A stretch of 30,535 nt of DNA from positions 1 through 30,535 of the forward strand of contig JBQTJM010000181.1 in NCBI GenBank assembly GCA_052387115.1, given 5' to 3'. Shown here in pieces: positions 8,794 to 16,352 of this stretch. How positions within the stretch are numbered: the first letter of the stretch is position 1; each line of letters starts with the position of its first letter. A program made the translations under genes and the position numbers. Origin of the DNA: JACCXJ01 sp052387115. GTDB taxonomy: Bacteria; Pseudomonadota; Gammaproteobacteria; JACCXJ01. A model generated the notes under the pieces. The model searched no databases and was not told the origin of the DNA. It saw nothing but the letters and a program-made list of their open reading frames with translations.

Positions 8794-11079
8794 CTAGGGA
8801 CGGGCTACCGGCGTGGCCGCCGTGCTCGGAATTCGGCCCCGGGGTCCCTGTTCCAGGAGCCGGGCATGGCAGGCATAAGCGGCTTCGATGAAGAGCTGAG
8901 TCTCTTCGATGAGCAGACGTGCCCGCTCCCGACTGTAGCCACGATCGCGGTCGGCGTGCCGCGCCAGCAGGTAGTGGGCGAACTTCGCGCCGGCATAGGC
9001 ATCGTAAAAGACCTCCGTATCGCAGAAGCGCGCGCGGAACTCCCCGACCACGGCGTCCGGCTCGCCGGAGATGTCCTGGAACTGGGTGCGGATGAGCGCC
9101 TGGGCCGCCTCGAGCATCGCCGCATACGCGGTGTCGTCGGCGAGACGATAGTCGCCGCGATCGTAGTGGAGCTGCGATTCGAAATATCGGCGTTCCGCCG
9201 ACTGCAAATCGAAGTCGATGCGGGACACGACCTCTCCGGCACACTCACCGGTACCGATATCGCTCACGGTGAACTCGCGCGGATCGCCCCAGTCGGAGTA
9301 GAGGCTCCGATCCACCTGGTAGGGGGGGACCACGGCCAACTCGTCCAGCAGGGGTTTGAGGGCTTGTTTGCCGATGCGGCCGATGAAGTCCCGGAACGGT
9401 TCCTGGGCCCGGCGCTCCGAGAGGTATTTCTGGGTCAGGCGCTCGACCAGGTCCGGGATCCGTTTGGAGGGTACGGCACCGATGGTCAGCCCGTAACTCC
9501 CGGCGTTCTCCTCCCACTGCCCGCCCAGGAGCACGCGGAAGTGCGGCACCGTGGTCCCGCCCACCTTGCGGCTGACACCGTAGAACCCGAGATCGGCCAG
9601 GTGATGCTGGCCACAGGAGTTGAAGCAGCCGCTGATCTTGATGTGCAGACCCTGGACAGCCGGATCGAGTCCCTCGAGCTTCGCGCTCAGGCGCTGCCGC
9701 ATTTCCCCGGCGAGCCCTCGCGAAGAGGCGATGCCGAGTTTGCAGGTATCGGTGCCCGGGCAGGCGGTCACGTCCGCAATGGCCCCGGCACCGGCCTCGG
9801 CGAGCCCGATGTTCATCAACTCCCGGTGCAGCGCCGGCACGTCCCGGTCTGCGACGAAGCGCAGGACGATGTTCTGCTCTACAGTGGTGCGCACGTCACC
9901 GCCGGCGTATCGGCGCGCGAGATCGGCCAGGCAGCGCATCTGCCACGCGGTAGCGTCCCCGAGCGGCAAAGTCACGGTCACGACCGCATAGCCCGCCTGT
10001 TTCTGCGAGTACACGTTGGTCGCGTGCCAAGACTGAAAGCCGGGGGCCGGGGCACCGCTCGGCTCCACTCCTACCGGTATCGGTGGGGTTCGAGCCTGGA
10101 TCGCCGCGTCGCGGATCAACGCGGCTCGGCGGTCGTCTTCGGGCAGTGCGGCGCGTTCGGCGAGGACCAGTTCACGGAACGCCTCGATTCCGAGCTTCTC
10201 CAATAGGAATTTGATGCGTGCCCGGCCGCGGTTGCGTTTCTCGCCGAGGCGCGCGAACACGCGCGATACGGCCTGCGCGAGGGATAAAATCTCTTCTTCG
10301 GGTACGAACTCGTCGAAGAGCTTGGCTTGGTAGGGCACGGCGCCGAGCCCGCCACCCACGTAGACCTCGAACCCGCGTTGCGGAACGTTATCGCGCCACT
10401 GGATGCGGGCGATGAACCCGAGGTCGTGCATGGTCACGAGCCCGCAGGCGCGGTGCTTACAGCCCGAGAAGGCGACCTTGAACTTGCGACCGAAGTCCTG
10501 AGTGTCGGGATGGCCGAGCAAGAACTTGGCGCAGGTAAGTGCGTAGGCGGTCACGTCGAAGGACTCGTCACGGCAAACGCCTGCGATCGGGCAGGCGGTC
10601 ACGTTGCGCACGGAGTTGCCACAGGCCTCCCGTGTCGTGATACCGACCGCGGCCAGGCGCCGCATGAGGTCCGGGGTGTCCTCGATGTGCACGAAGTGGA
10701 GTTGAATGTCCTGGCGCGTCGTCACATGGCAGATACCGTCGGAGTACTCTTCTGAAACATCGGCCAGGACCTCCATCTGCTCCGGCGTCAAGCCGCCGAA
10801 GGGGACCTTGATGCGCTGCATGCCCGGGGCGTCCCACAACGTTTCCGGACCTTTCGTCAGTGCCTGTGCAGGGAAACGGAGCGCGCGCACGCCCACCCCG
10901 TCGTGGCGCTGTCCGTTGTCGTAGCGCTGGCCGTATACGCCGCGGCGCAGGCGAGTCTCGGCGAAAAGCCTGTCTTCGACCTTCCCTTGCTTTTTGATCT
11001 CTATCTGGGTCTCGAAGATGTCGATCTCGCGGGCGAGCTCAGGGGCCGTCGTGCCCGCCAGGCGATCTTTCCACGTCAT
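8794..11079 (-). CDS. Nitrite/sulfite reductase (siroheme, 4Fe-4S) with C-terminal helical HEPN-like domain
   Basis: 761 residues with two tandem ferrodoxin-like/siroheme halves. The second half carries the canonical cluster ligands C440-x5-C446 (ACPGTDTCKLG) and C485-x3-C489 (GCFNSCGQHH), which bridge siroheme and the 4Fe-4S centre. The first half keeps a matching C163-x5-C169 (ACPIAGVC) and C207-x4-C212. The enzyme performs six-electron reduction of sulfite to sulfide or nitrite to ammonium in the cytoplasm; which one cannot be read from sequence. Residues about 625-750 are an extra all-helical segment (RRYFESQLHYDRGDYRLADD... and ARLLIEETQLFIEAAY) resembling HEPN-type helical domains. ATG 11079 is preceded by GAGGGG at good spacing. 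No electron-donor (CysJ-like flavoprotein) gene is adjacent, so ferredoxin may be the donor. The small partner gene follows. Confidence 0.9.
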   Translation of the reverse strand: MTWKDRLAGTTAPELAREIDIFETQIEIKKQGKVEDRLFAETRLRRGVYGQRYDNGQRHDGVGVRALRFPAQALTKGPETLWDAPGMQRIKVPFGGLTPEQMEVLADVSEEYSDGICHVTTRQDIQLHFVHIEDTPDLMRRLAAVGITTREACGNSVRNVTACPIAGVCRDESFDVTAYALTCAKFLLGHPDTQDFGRKFKVAFSGCKHRACGLVTMHDLGFIARIQWRDNVPQRGFEVYVGGGLGAVPYQAKLFDEFVPEEEILSLAQAVSRVFARLGEKRNRGRARIKFLLEKLGIEAFRELVLAERAALPEDDRRAALIRDAAIQARTPPIPVGVEPSGAPAPGFQSWHATNVYSQKQAGYAVVTVTLPLGDATAWQMRCLADLARRYAGGDVRTTVEQNIVLRFVADRDVPALHRELMNIGLAEAGAGAIADVTACPGTDTCKLGIASSRGLAGEMRQRLSAKLEGLDPAVQGLHIKISGCFNSCGQHHLADLGFYGVSRKVGGTTVPHFRVLLGGQWEENAGSYGLTIGAVPSKRIPDLVERLTQKYLSERRAQEPFRDFIGRIGKQALKPLLDELAVVPPYQVDRSLYSDWGDPREFTVSDIGTGECAGEVVSRIDFDLQSAERRYFESQLHYDRGDYRLADDTAYAAMLEAAQALIRTQFQDISGEPDAVVGEFRARFCDTEVFYDAYAGAKFAHYLLARHADRDRGYSRERARLLIEETQLFIEAAYACHARLLEQGPRGRIPSTAATPVARP

Positions 11080-11203
11080 GAGTGTGTCCCCTCGGCGTCC
11101 GGTAGAAACTGATTCAAAGCGAGCGAGAATATTACCAGCAAAGCGCGAGACGTGTCCTTAGCCCGGACGGGATCCGGGGCGCAGGGCGGGTCGGGGCCAG
11201 CCC

Positions 11204-11220
11204 ACCGGCTCGTAGCCGGT
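11204..11220. other. Perfect 7-bp stem-loop
   Basis: ACCGGCT (11204-11210) pairs with AGCCGGT (11214-11220) over the loop CGT. A second, weaker stem (CCCGGA / TCCGGG) lies at about 11163-11179. No T-tract follows. They could be part of a leader or small RNA, or a remnant terminator. Confidence 0.35.
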
Positions 11221-11494
11221 ATCGGACAGGACCATGTAGGAGCTCATGGGCAGGCGGGGTCGCCAGGGTCGGAGCGCTGAGTAGCGGCCGTGTCTCGCCG
11301 GGTGTCGTCCGTATGCAACAGAGCGACGCCGGGCATAGCCATAAGCCTGGGTCGGTTCGTGTCTCATACAGGAGACCAGGTCGGTCCAATCTCACGCCCA
11401 TGCGCCCCAAACCGCATTCCATCACCCTGGAACCCTGGAGAATCAAGGAACCGCTGCCATTTAGCCTACAGGGCGTTTCGTTCCAACGATGTCC

Positions 11495-11525
11495 GGTGTG
11501 GTATGGATGCGCCGTGTGGTATGAT
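11495..11525 (+). promoter_or_regulatory. Possible extended -10 promoter with repeated GTGTGGTATG
   Basis: GTGTGGTATG occurs twice within 30 bp (starting near 11496 and 11514). The second copy runs into TATGAT (11520-11525) preceded by TGG, which resembles an extended -10 (TGnTATAAT). There is no good -35. If active it would read rightwards towards the polysaccharide module with a leader of about 420 nt; the duplicated element could be an activator site. Confidence 0.25.
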
Positions 11526-11570
11526 AGCTACCGCTCTTCCTTCAAGGCCTTGTCATGATTGAGTGGAGCA

Positions 11571-11671
11571 CTCGCGCGGCCGCCGCGGCGCTCGCCGAGA
11601 GTTGCCGTTTGGCCACCGAACATCCCGTCCGTCGTCTGGCCCTCGCGCGGCCGCCGCGCCGCTCACCGAGA
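11571..11671 (+). repeat. Imperfect 30-bp direct repeat, two copies
   Basis: Copies at 11571-11600 and 11642-11671 share 28 of 30 bases (CTCGCGCGGCCGCCGCG, then CGCTC and CCGAGA with one mismatch each at the joins), 71 bp apart start to start. Only two copies and an unrelated 41-bp interval, so this is not a CRISPR array. A local duplication, or two binding sites in the leader of the polysaccharide module, are both possible. Confidence 0.7.
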
Positions 11672-11951
11672 AGCATCCGGGGTCATCGTGCCGCAAGGTA
11701 TCGATACACGCATTTGCCCGGGCTGGTAATCGTCGTATGGCTAAGCGAGATCCGGAACGCAACCTGCATACACGCAACAGAACGACTCCACGGTGAAGCC
11801 CAGTGTTCGCAGCCGATGAGTGGCCATCGCCCAGGATGCTGGAGCCGTGCGAAGGCTCTGAGCGTCAGGGCCTTGGATGCCTGCCGCGACGACGGATGTC
11901 GGCGCGCAGGCGTTTGTGTTCGTTAGGCTCTGGATGAATCCGGGAAACGAC

Positions 11952-13427
11952 ATGGAACCTAATCGGTTGGCCCCTTCAAGCACTTCGGAACCTTCTATCC
12001 GCGTTAGAGGATGGCCTCTCCCGAAGCCTCGCAACGTGTGGCTCGGCCAGCGGCAGAAGACCGTCCTGCGGCCCCTCCAGATGACGATCGACGGCGGACT
12101 CGTGGTAGGACTCCTGCTGCTCCTCGCACACGGCAGACCTGGCGACCTGCACGTCCTCTACAGCGTGCCTGCCGTTGTATCCGTGCTTCTCATGATCATC
12201 TTTTACAGCTATTTCGGCGTATATCATTTCTTCGCCGATCGCTTTGCTACGGTGATGCGGCTTACCAAGGCATGGTGGATGGTAGTGTTTACACTTCTCC
12301 TGGTCGCATTCATTACCAAGACCTCGGCTCAGTTTTCTCGCGAGGTGGCGTTACTGTGGGTCACCGGCGCCTACTGCTTGCAACTCGTCGCACACCTGTT
12401 GGTTCCCATGTTGTTGCGTTTGGCCGATCTGCAGCGGCGTCGCGTGAAGGCGCGCGCCATCGTCGTCGGCGCCAGTACACTTGGATACTACCTCGCGCAG
12501 AGAATCAACAACAATCCCTGGAACCATATACAAGTCGTTGGCGTAGTCGATGATGATGAGCTGGCTCTCAGACGGTGGGTGCTCGATGGTGTGCCGGTTC
12601 TGGGTGGTAGCAGGGATTTGGGACGGCTGATCGAAGCCAACAACATCGAAGCCGTCTACCTGGCGCTACCCCTGAGCATGTCGCCTTCACTCGAACGCAT
12701 TTACACCGATCTGGCCAGGATATCCGTGGACGTCTACTGGGCACCCGATATCTTCCGTCTGAGCCCCGTGAACCTCAGCCTAAAGGAGCTCGGTGGTGTT
12801 CCCTTGATCGCTCTGTCGGAGACCCCACTTCTCGGCACCCACCGGCTGGCCAAAGCCGTCGAAGACCGGCTCCTTGCGCTCCTCATCTTGCTGTGCCTGA
12901 GCCCGCTGATGTTGCTCGTCGCTCTTTCTATCAAGCTGGACAGCTCCGGCCCGGTGTTTTTCAAACAAAAACGTCACGGATGGAACGGCAAGGTCATCGA
13001 GGTTTGGAAGTTCCGAACGATGTTCGCATCTCGTTCAGCCGACGACCACCTCAAACAGGCGACGCGCCATGATCGGCGAATCACTACTGTCGGCCGCCAT
13101 TTGAGACGCAGCAGTCTCGATGAACTGCCACAGTTGTTCAACGTCCTGCAGGGTACCATGTCTCTGGTTGGGCCGCGGCCGCACGCCGTCGAACACAACG
13201 AGTACTACGCCAAGGAGATCGGTTGGTACGTCACAAGGCACCGGATAAAACCCGGCATTACCGGCCTTGCCCAGGTCGAGGGATGCCGGGGTGAGACGGA
13301 AACCGTGGATAAGATGGCCCGCCGAGTAGAGCTCGATTTACATTATATCAACAACTGGTCCATTGGACTCGATTTCTGGATTCTGGCGCGTACCCTGTTC
13401 GCTTTACGTCACGACAACGCCTATTAG
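11952..13427 (+). CDS. Undecaprenyl-phosphate glucose-1-phosphate transferase (WcaJ-like)
   Basis: 491 residues from ATG 11952, which has GGGAAA five bases upstream; ATG 11934 is an alternative. Layout: four hydrophobic segments (about 40-165), a CoA-binding/Rossmann-like middle (ARAIVVGASTLGYYLAQRI ... VVGVVDDDE), a fifth hydrophobic segment (LLALLILLCLSPLMLLVAL), then the bacterial sugar-transferase domain with SSGPVFFKQKRHGWNG, VWKFRTMF, SSLDELPQLFNVLQG, SLVGPRPHAV and GITGLAQVEGCRGET. The ending, MARRVELDLHYINNWSIGLD, is typical of WcaJ. It transfers glucose- or galactose-1-phosphate to undecaprenyl phosphate at the inner membrane, the first step in building a polysaccharide repeat unit. 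It opens a lower-G+C module whose other genes are assembly-control proteins; no further glycosyltransferase is in the window. Confidence 0.92.
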   Translation: MEPNRLAPSSTSEPSIRVRGWPLPKPRNVWLGQRQKTVLRPLQMTIDGGLVVGLLLLLAHGRPGDLHVLYSVPAVVSVLLMIIFYSYFGVYHFFADRFATVMRLTKAWWMVVFTLLLVAFITKTSAQFSREVALLWVTGAYCLQLVAHLLVPMLLRLADLQRRRVKARAIVVGASTLGYYLAQRINNNPWNHIQVVGVVDDDELALRRWVLDGVPVLGGSRDLGRLIEANNIEAVYLALPLSMSPSLERIYTDLARISVDVYWAPDIFRLSPVNLSLKELGGVPLIALSETPLLGTHRLAKAVEDRLLALLILLCLSPLMLLVALSIKLDSSGPVFFKQKRHGWNGKVIEVWKFRTMFASRSADDHLKQATRHDRRITTVGRHLRRSSLDELPQLFNVLQGTMSLVGPRPHAVEHNEYYAKEIGWYVTRHRIKPGITGLAQVEGCRGETETVDKMARRVELDLHYINNWSIGLDFWILARTLFALRHDNAY

Positions 13428-13614
13428 ATCTGAGAATGCCAAGCCCACGGCCCCTAGTCCGGTACCGCTGCATCGCTCGAGCCGGTCCGCGCGCTATGTT
13501 CTCATGCGCTCACGAAGACCTTTACGCTGCGGATTCGTCGCCGAGGCACGCGATCCCGACACAAGGGTCTTAACTGTTCAGCATTTCCCAGGTCCACATA
13601 TCCGGAAGGCAATT
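13428..13614 (+). other. 187-bp gap before the chain-length gene, no gene seen
   Basis: The reading frame of the next gene stays open through this gap, but the ribosome site GGAAGG and the ATG at 13615, plus the typical N-terminus after it, show that translation starts there. I see no hairpin with a T-tract and no clear promoter. Confidence 0.5.
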
Positions 13615-15393
13615 ATGCAGCCCGAGTCCGCAACGTTAGGCGATTACATCGACATATTTCGCCGCCGCAAGGTACCGATGCTTTCGGTCACTATCGTCTT
13701 GTCGCTCGTCGCCATGATTGTCGCCGTGTCACTTCCGTCGGTCTATCGTTCCACGGCAACCATAAAGATCGAGCGGCAGGGTATTCCCGACGACATCGCC
13801 CGAACGACGGTGAATAACTACGCCGACACCCAGATCGAGAACATCAAACAGCGAGTCGTTACCAGCGGCAATCTTGCTAAGATCGTGACGGAGCTGAATC
13901 TAGCCGATCAGCTCGGGCAACCGGCCTCCACCGATGTCTTGGCCGGCGACATGATTCAATCTGTTTTTGTCGAGCCCGTCGGTGCGGAGGTGGTCGACCC
14001 TCGCACAGGCAAGCCGCGCGTGGCCACCATCGCTTTCACTGTTTCGTACGAATCGGAAACGCCCCGCGTTGCAAAAAAGGTCGCTAATGCGCTGGCGGAC
14101 TTGTTCCTGAGTGAGAATGCCGCCAGCCGCACCGCGATGGCGGCAGACACTGCCGGCTTTATTGGAGAACAGGCGGAGAAGTGGCGGAAGCACGTCGCCG
14201 ATATGGAGGCGAGAATTGCTACGTTCAAGGTTGACAATGCCGGTCGTCTACCTGAGCTATCCGACCTCAACCTAAGGCTCATGGAGAGCACCGAACGCGA
14301 TCTACGTGAGAATCACGAACGCATTAGATCTCTCCAGCAGCAGCGGATCTATTTAGAGGCGGAGCGCGCGCAGGTCAAACCTTACGCAATATCGTTGGGT
14401 TCCGACGGCAAACCGATCCTGAGCCCCGCGGAACGGCTCGATGTCTTGCGGACTGAGCACTCGTCGAAGTTGGCTATCTATTCGTCGAAGCATCCTGATG
14501 TCGTCAAGCTAGGCAAGGAGATCGCGAGCCTGGCATCACAGAGTACGACCGCGACAGGCGATCGTGCAGCGATTGAAATTGAGCTGGCGGGCGCACGGGC
14601 TGATCTCGACGCGGCGCGGCAGCGGTATTCCGCAGAGCATCCTGACGTCAGGAAGCTTACGCGCACGGTAGATGGTCTCGAGAGCCGTCTCAAGGGAATC
14701 GCGACGGCCGTACCCGGGCCGCAGCAACCCATGAGGAGGCCGGATAACCCCGCCTATATCCAGCTCCAAGCCCGGTTGGAAGCCGCAACTACCGATCTTC
14801 GGACGCTAGCGGCAACGGAGGCGCAGCTAAAAGCGAAACTCAGCGAGTATGAAACGCGGCTTACTGCAACCCCTCAGGTTGAGCGCCAGTACCAGGTGCT
14901 GCAAAGAGAGCACGAGGAAGCGGTTAACGAATACAACAAGGCCAAAGGCAAGCAACGGGAAGCCGAGCTTGCGGAGCAGTTGGAGAGACGTAATAAGGGA
15001 GAACGGTACTCTCTGGTATCAGCAGCGTCTTTACCGGATACGCCCTATAAACCGAAGCGCACATTGATCGCTCTGTTCGGCATCATTGTCGCCTTTACGT
15101 GCGGAATCGGTGCGGCTGTCCTGGCCCAAGCCTTGGATGGGACTGTGCGCGGGGCAAAGACGTTAGTGGGATTGATTAACGCGCCCTTGCTCGGGGTAAT
15201 ACCGTATATCGAGAATAACAGCGACAGGAGCACACGACGACGCCGTAGGATTGTCGCCGCTGTTGCGGTCGCGTTGTTTCTGACCTGCGCCGGTGTGGTG
15301 GTTCAGACTCAGGTCAGCCCATTGCAACAGGTATGGTCCGTGATGATTGACCGACTGGGATATCGGCCAGAGCAGATAGAGGTGGCACCGTAA
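13615..15393 (+). CDS. Polysaccharide chain-length determinant (Wzz/GumC-type co-polymerase, no kinase domain)
   Basis: 592 residues; ATG 13615 follows GGAAGG by five bases. The Wzz signature starts at once (LGDYIDIFRRRK), then TM1 at about 21-41 and YRSTATIKIERQ. A long periplasmic coiled coil (about 165-460) contains two 'YSxxHPDVxKL' units (YSSKHPDVVKLG and YSAEHPDVRKLT) typical of GumC-like proteins. The proline-containing motif DTPYKPKR leads into TM2 at about 484-506. Such proteins control export and length of the polymer and activate a partner tyrosine kinase. Unusually, the C-terminus continues for 86 residues: an Arg cluster (RSTRRRRR), a third hydrophobic segment at about 545-563, and a tail that would be periplasmic. 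The kinase is encoded separately just downstream, as in PEP-CTERM/XrtA-type and Gram-positive systems. Confidence 0.9.
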   Translation: MQPESATLGDYIDIFRRRKVPMLSVTIVLSLVAMIVAVSLPSVYRSTATIKIERQGIPDDIARTTVNNYADTQIENIKQRVVTSGNLAKIVTELNLADQLGQPASTDVLAGDMIQSVFVEPVGAEVVDPRTGKPRVATIAFTVSYESETPRVAKKVANALADLFLSENAASRTAMAADTAGFIGEQAEKWRKHVADMEARIATFKVDNAGRLPELSDLNLRLMESTERDLRENHERIRSLQQQRIYLEAERAQVKPYAISLGSDGKPILSPAERLDVLRTEHSSKLAIYSSKHPDVVKLGKEIASLASQSTTATGDRAAIEIELAGARADLDAARQRYSAEHPDVRKLTRTVDGLESRLKGIATAVPGPQQPMRRPDNPAYIQLQARLEAATTDLRTLAATEAQLKAKLSEYETRLTATPQVERQYQVLQREHEEAVNEYNKAKGKQREAELAEQLERRNKGERYSLVSAASLPDTPYKPKRTLIALFGIIVAFTCGIGAAVLAQALDGTVRGAKTLVGLINAPLLGVIPYIENNSDRSTRRRRRIVAAVAVALFLTCAGVVVQTQVSPLQQVWSVMIDRLGYRPEQIEVAP

Positions 15394-15523
15394 CCGAGAG
15401 GATACGTTGGAGGCGGCTCACGGAACCGCTCCAGGGGGACGGAAAAGCCGGCTTGGTGTAAATCATGTATCGGGGTAGCGTACAATGACCCATCACGAAC
15501 TCTTGTCGGGAGGTTAGCCCCCG

Positions 15524-16324
15524 ATGGAACGGATTAAACAAGCATTAGAACGTGCCCGTGAAGAACGCCAGCACGAGGGTATGTACAAGACGCGCCGGGT
15601 ATGGTCGTCAGCTACGCCGGAGCTATCTATCAAGTTTACGGAGACGCGTACGCTGCAGTTGGCGCCGGATATTATCGACCAGAAACGCCTTGTAGCCACG
15701 GCAGAGGAAGGCGCGATGGCTGACGCGTTCCGAATCCTGCGTACGCGTGTCCTACAGCGGATGAGAGGAAACGGCTGGCGCTCAATCGCTATCACAAGCA
15801 TGACGGAGCATAATGGGAAGACGCTGACAGCCGTAAACCTCGCAATCAGCATGGCGAAGGAGGTCAACCATACCGTACTACTGGTGGACCTCGATCTGAG
15901 ACGGCCCAGTGTAGGCCGGTGCTTTTCACACGAGGCTGCACCTGGCTTGAGTGACCACCTACTCAAGGGGGTTCCGCTCAGTGAGATTCTTTTTAGCCCC
16001 GGGATCGATCGGCTCGTCGTGCTCCCGGGCAACGAGCCACTAGCCAACTCCTCGGAGATGCTGTCCTCCCCGGCGATGACACGGTTGATTCAGGATCTGA
16101 AGACGCGATACGAATCACGTTACATCGTGTTCGACATGCCGACCCTGATGGCAACGGATGATGTACTGGCCTTCCTGCCACAGACCGATGGGGTGCTACT
16201 GGTTGTGGAGGAAGGGCGGACGCTCAGACAGGAGCTGGCGCGGGTGCCGGAGTTGCTGCAAGGTAGCAAGCTGATGGGTACCGTTCTTAACAAGTCCGCC
16301 GACCCCGTTTATAAGTACTACTGA
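15524..16324 (+). CDS. Tyrosine autokinase of the polysaccharide system (CpsD/CapB-like)
   Basis: 266 residues; ATG 15524 has GGGAGG ten bases upstream. BY-kinase layout: N-terminal helix with arginines (ERIKQALERAREER), FRILRTRVLQ, a P-loop region SMTEHNGKTLTAVNLA (about 92-107), Walker A' VLLVDLDLRRPSVG, Walker B YIVFDMPTLMATDD, and a C-terminal tyrosine cluster (VYKYY) for autophosphorylation. Its cycle of phosphorylation with the chain-length protein controls polymer assembly at the inner membrane. The P-loop departs from the common G-x-GK[ST]: His-Asn-Gly-Lys-Thr in place of Gly-x-Gly-Lys-Thr. The GKT core and the other motifs are intact, so activity is likely. It is closest in form to the kinases of PEP-CTERM/XrtA loci. 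The 130-bp gap 15394-15523 ahead of it shows no clear promoter. Confidence 0.88.
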   Translation: MERIKQALERAREERQHEGMYKTRRVWSSATPELSIKFTETRTLQLAPDIIDQKRLVATAEEGAMADAFRILRTRVLQRMRGNGWRSIAITSMTEHNGKTLTAVNLAISMAKEVNHTVLLVDLDLRRPSVGRCFSHEAAPGLSDHLLKGVPLSEILFSPGIDRLVVLPGNEPLANSSEMLSSPAMTRLIQDLKTRYESRYIVFDMPTLMATDDVLAFLPQTDGVLLVVEEGRTLRQELARVPELLQGSKLMGTVLNKSADPVYKYY

Positions 16325-16352
16325 GTGATGTGCGAGGACCTGGAATACCGCT

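Larger units (their letters stand above)
11080..11951. other. Gene-poor 870-bp stretch between divergent units
   Basis: No convincing gene. Short open frames exist on both strands, but none has a recognisable protein pattern, and they look like by-products of composition. It must hold the promoters for the reductase (-) and the polysaccharide module (+). Visible structure: two G+C hairpins (11162-11178 and 11204-11220), a GTGTGGTATG direct repeat just ahead of a possible -10, and an imperfect 30-bp direct repeat at 11571 and 11642. It may be a scar of the acquisition of the polysaccharide genes. Confidence 0.6.

Noticed and set aside
8692..10206. Long plus-strand open frame of 504 codons
   Set aside because: It is antisense to the reductase, whose motifs and length are fully convincing; the translation is Arg/Gly/Val-rich with no recognisable domain.
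11330..11400. tRNA-like T-arm (GGTTCG) in the gene-poor stretch
   Set aside because: No matching acceptor, D or anticodon arms could be folded around it.
11571..11671. CRISPR array
   Set aside because: Only two imperfect repeats, no further units and no cas genes.
11555..11926. Plus-strand open frame of 123 codons starting MIEWSTRAAAAALAESCRL
   Set aside because: No known pattern, Arg-rich in its second half, spans the direct repeat; kept only as a possibility within the gene-poor stretch.
13363..13614. 84-codon N-terminal extension of the chain-length protein
   Set aside because: Overlaps the transferase gene; the GGAAGG site and Wzz signature fix the start at 13615.
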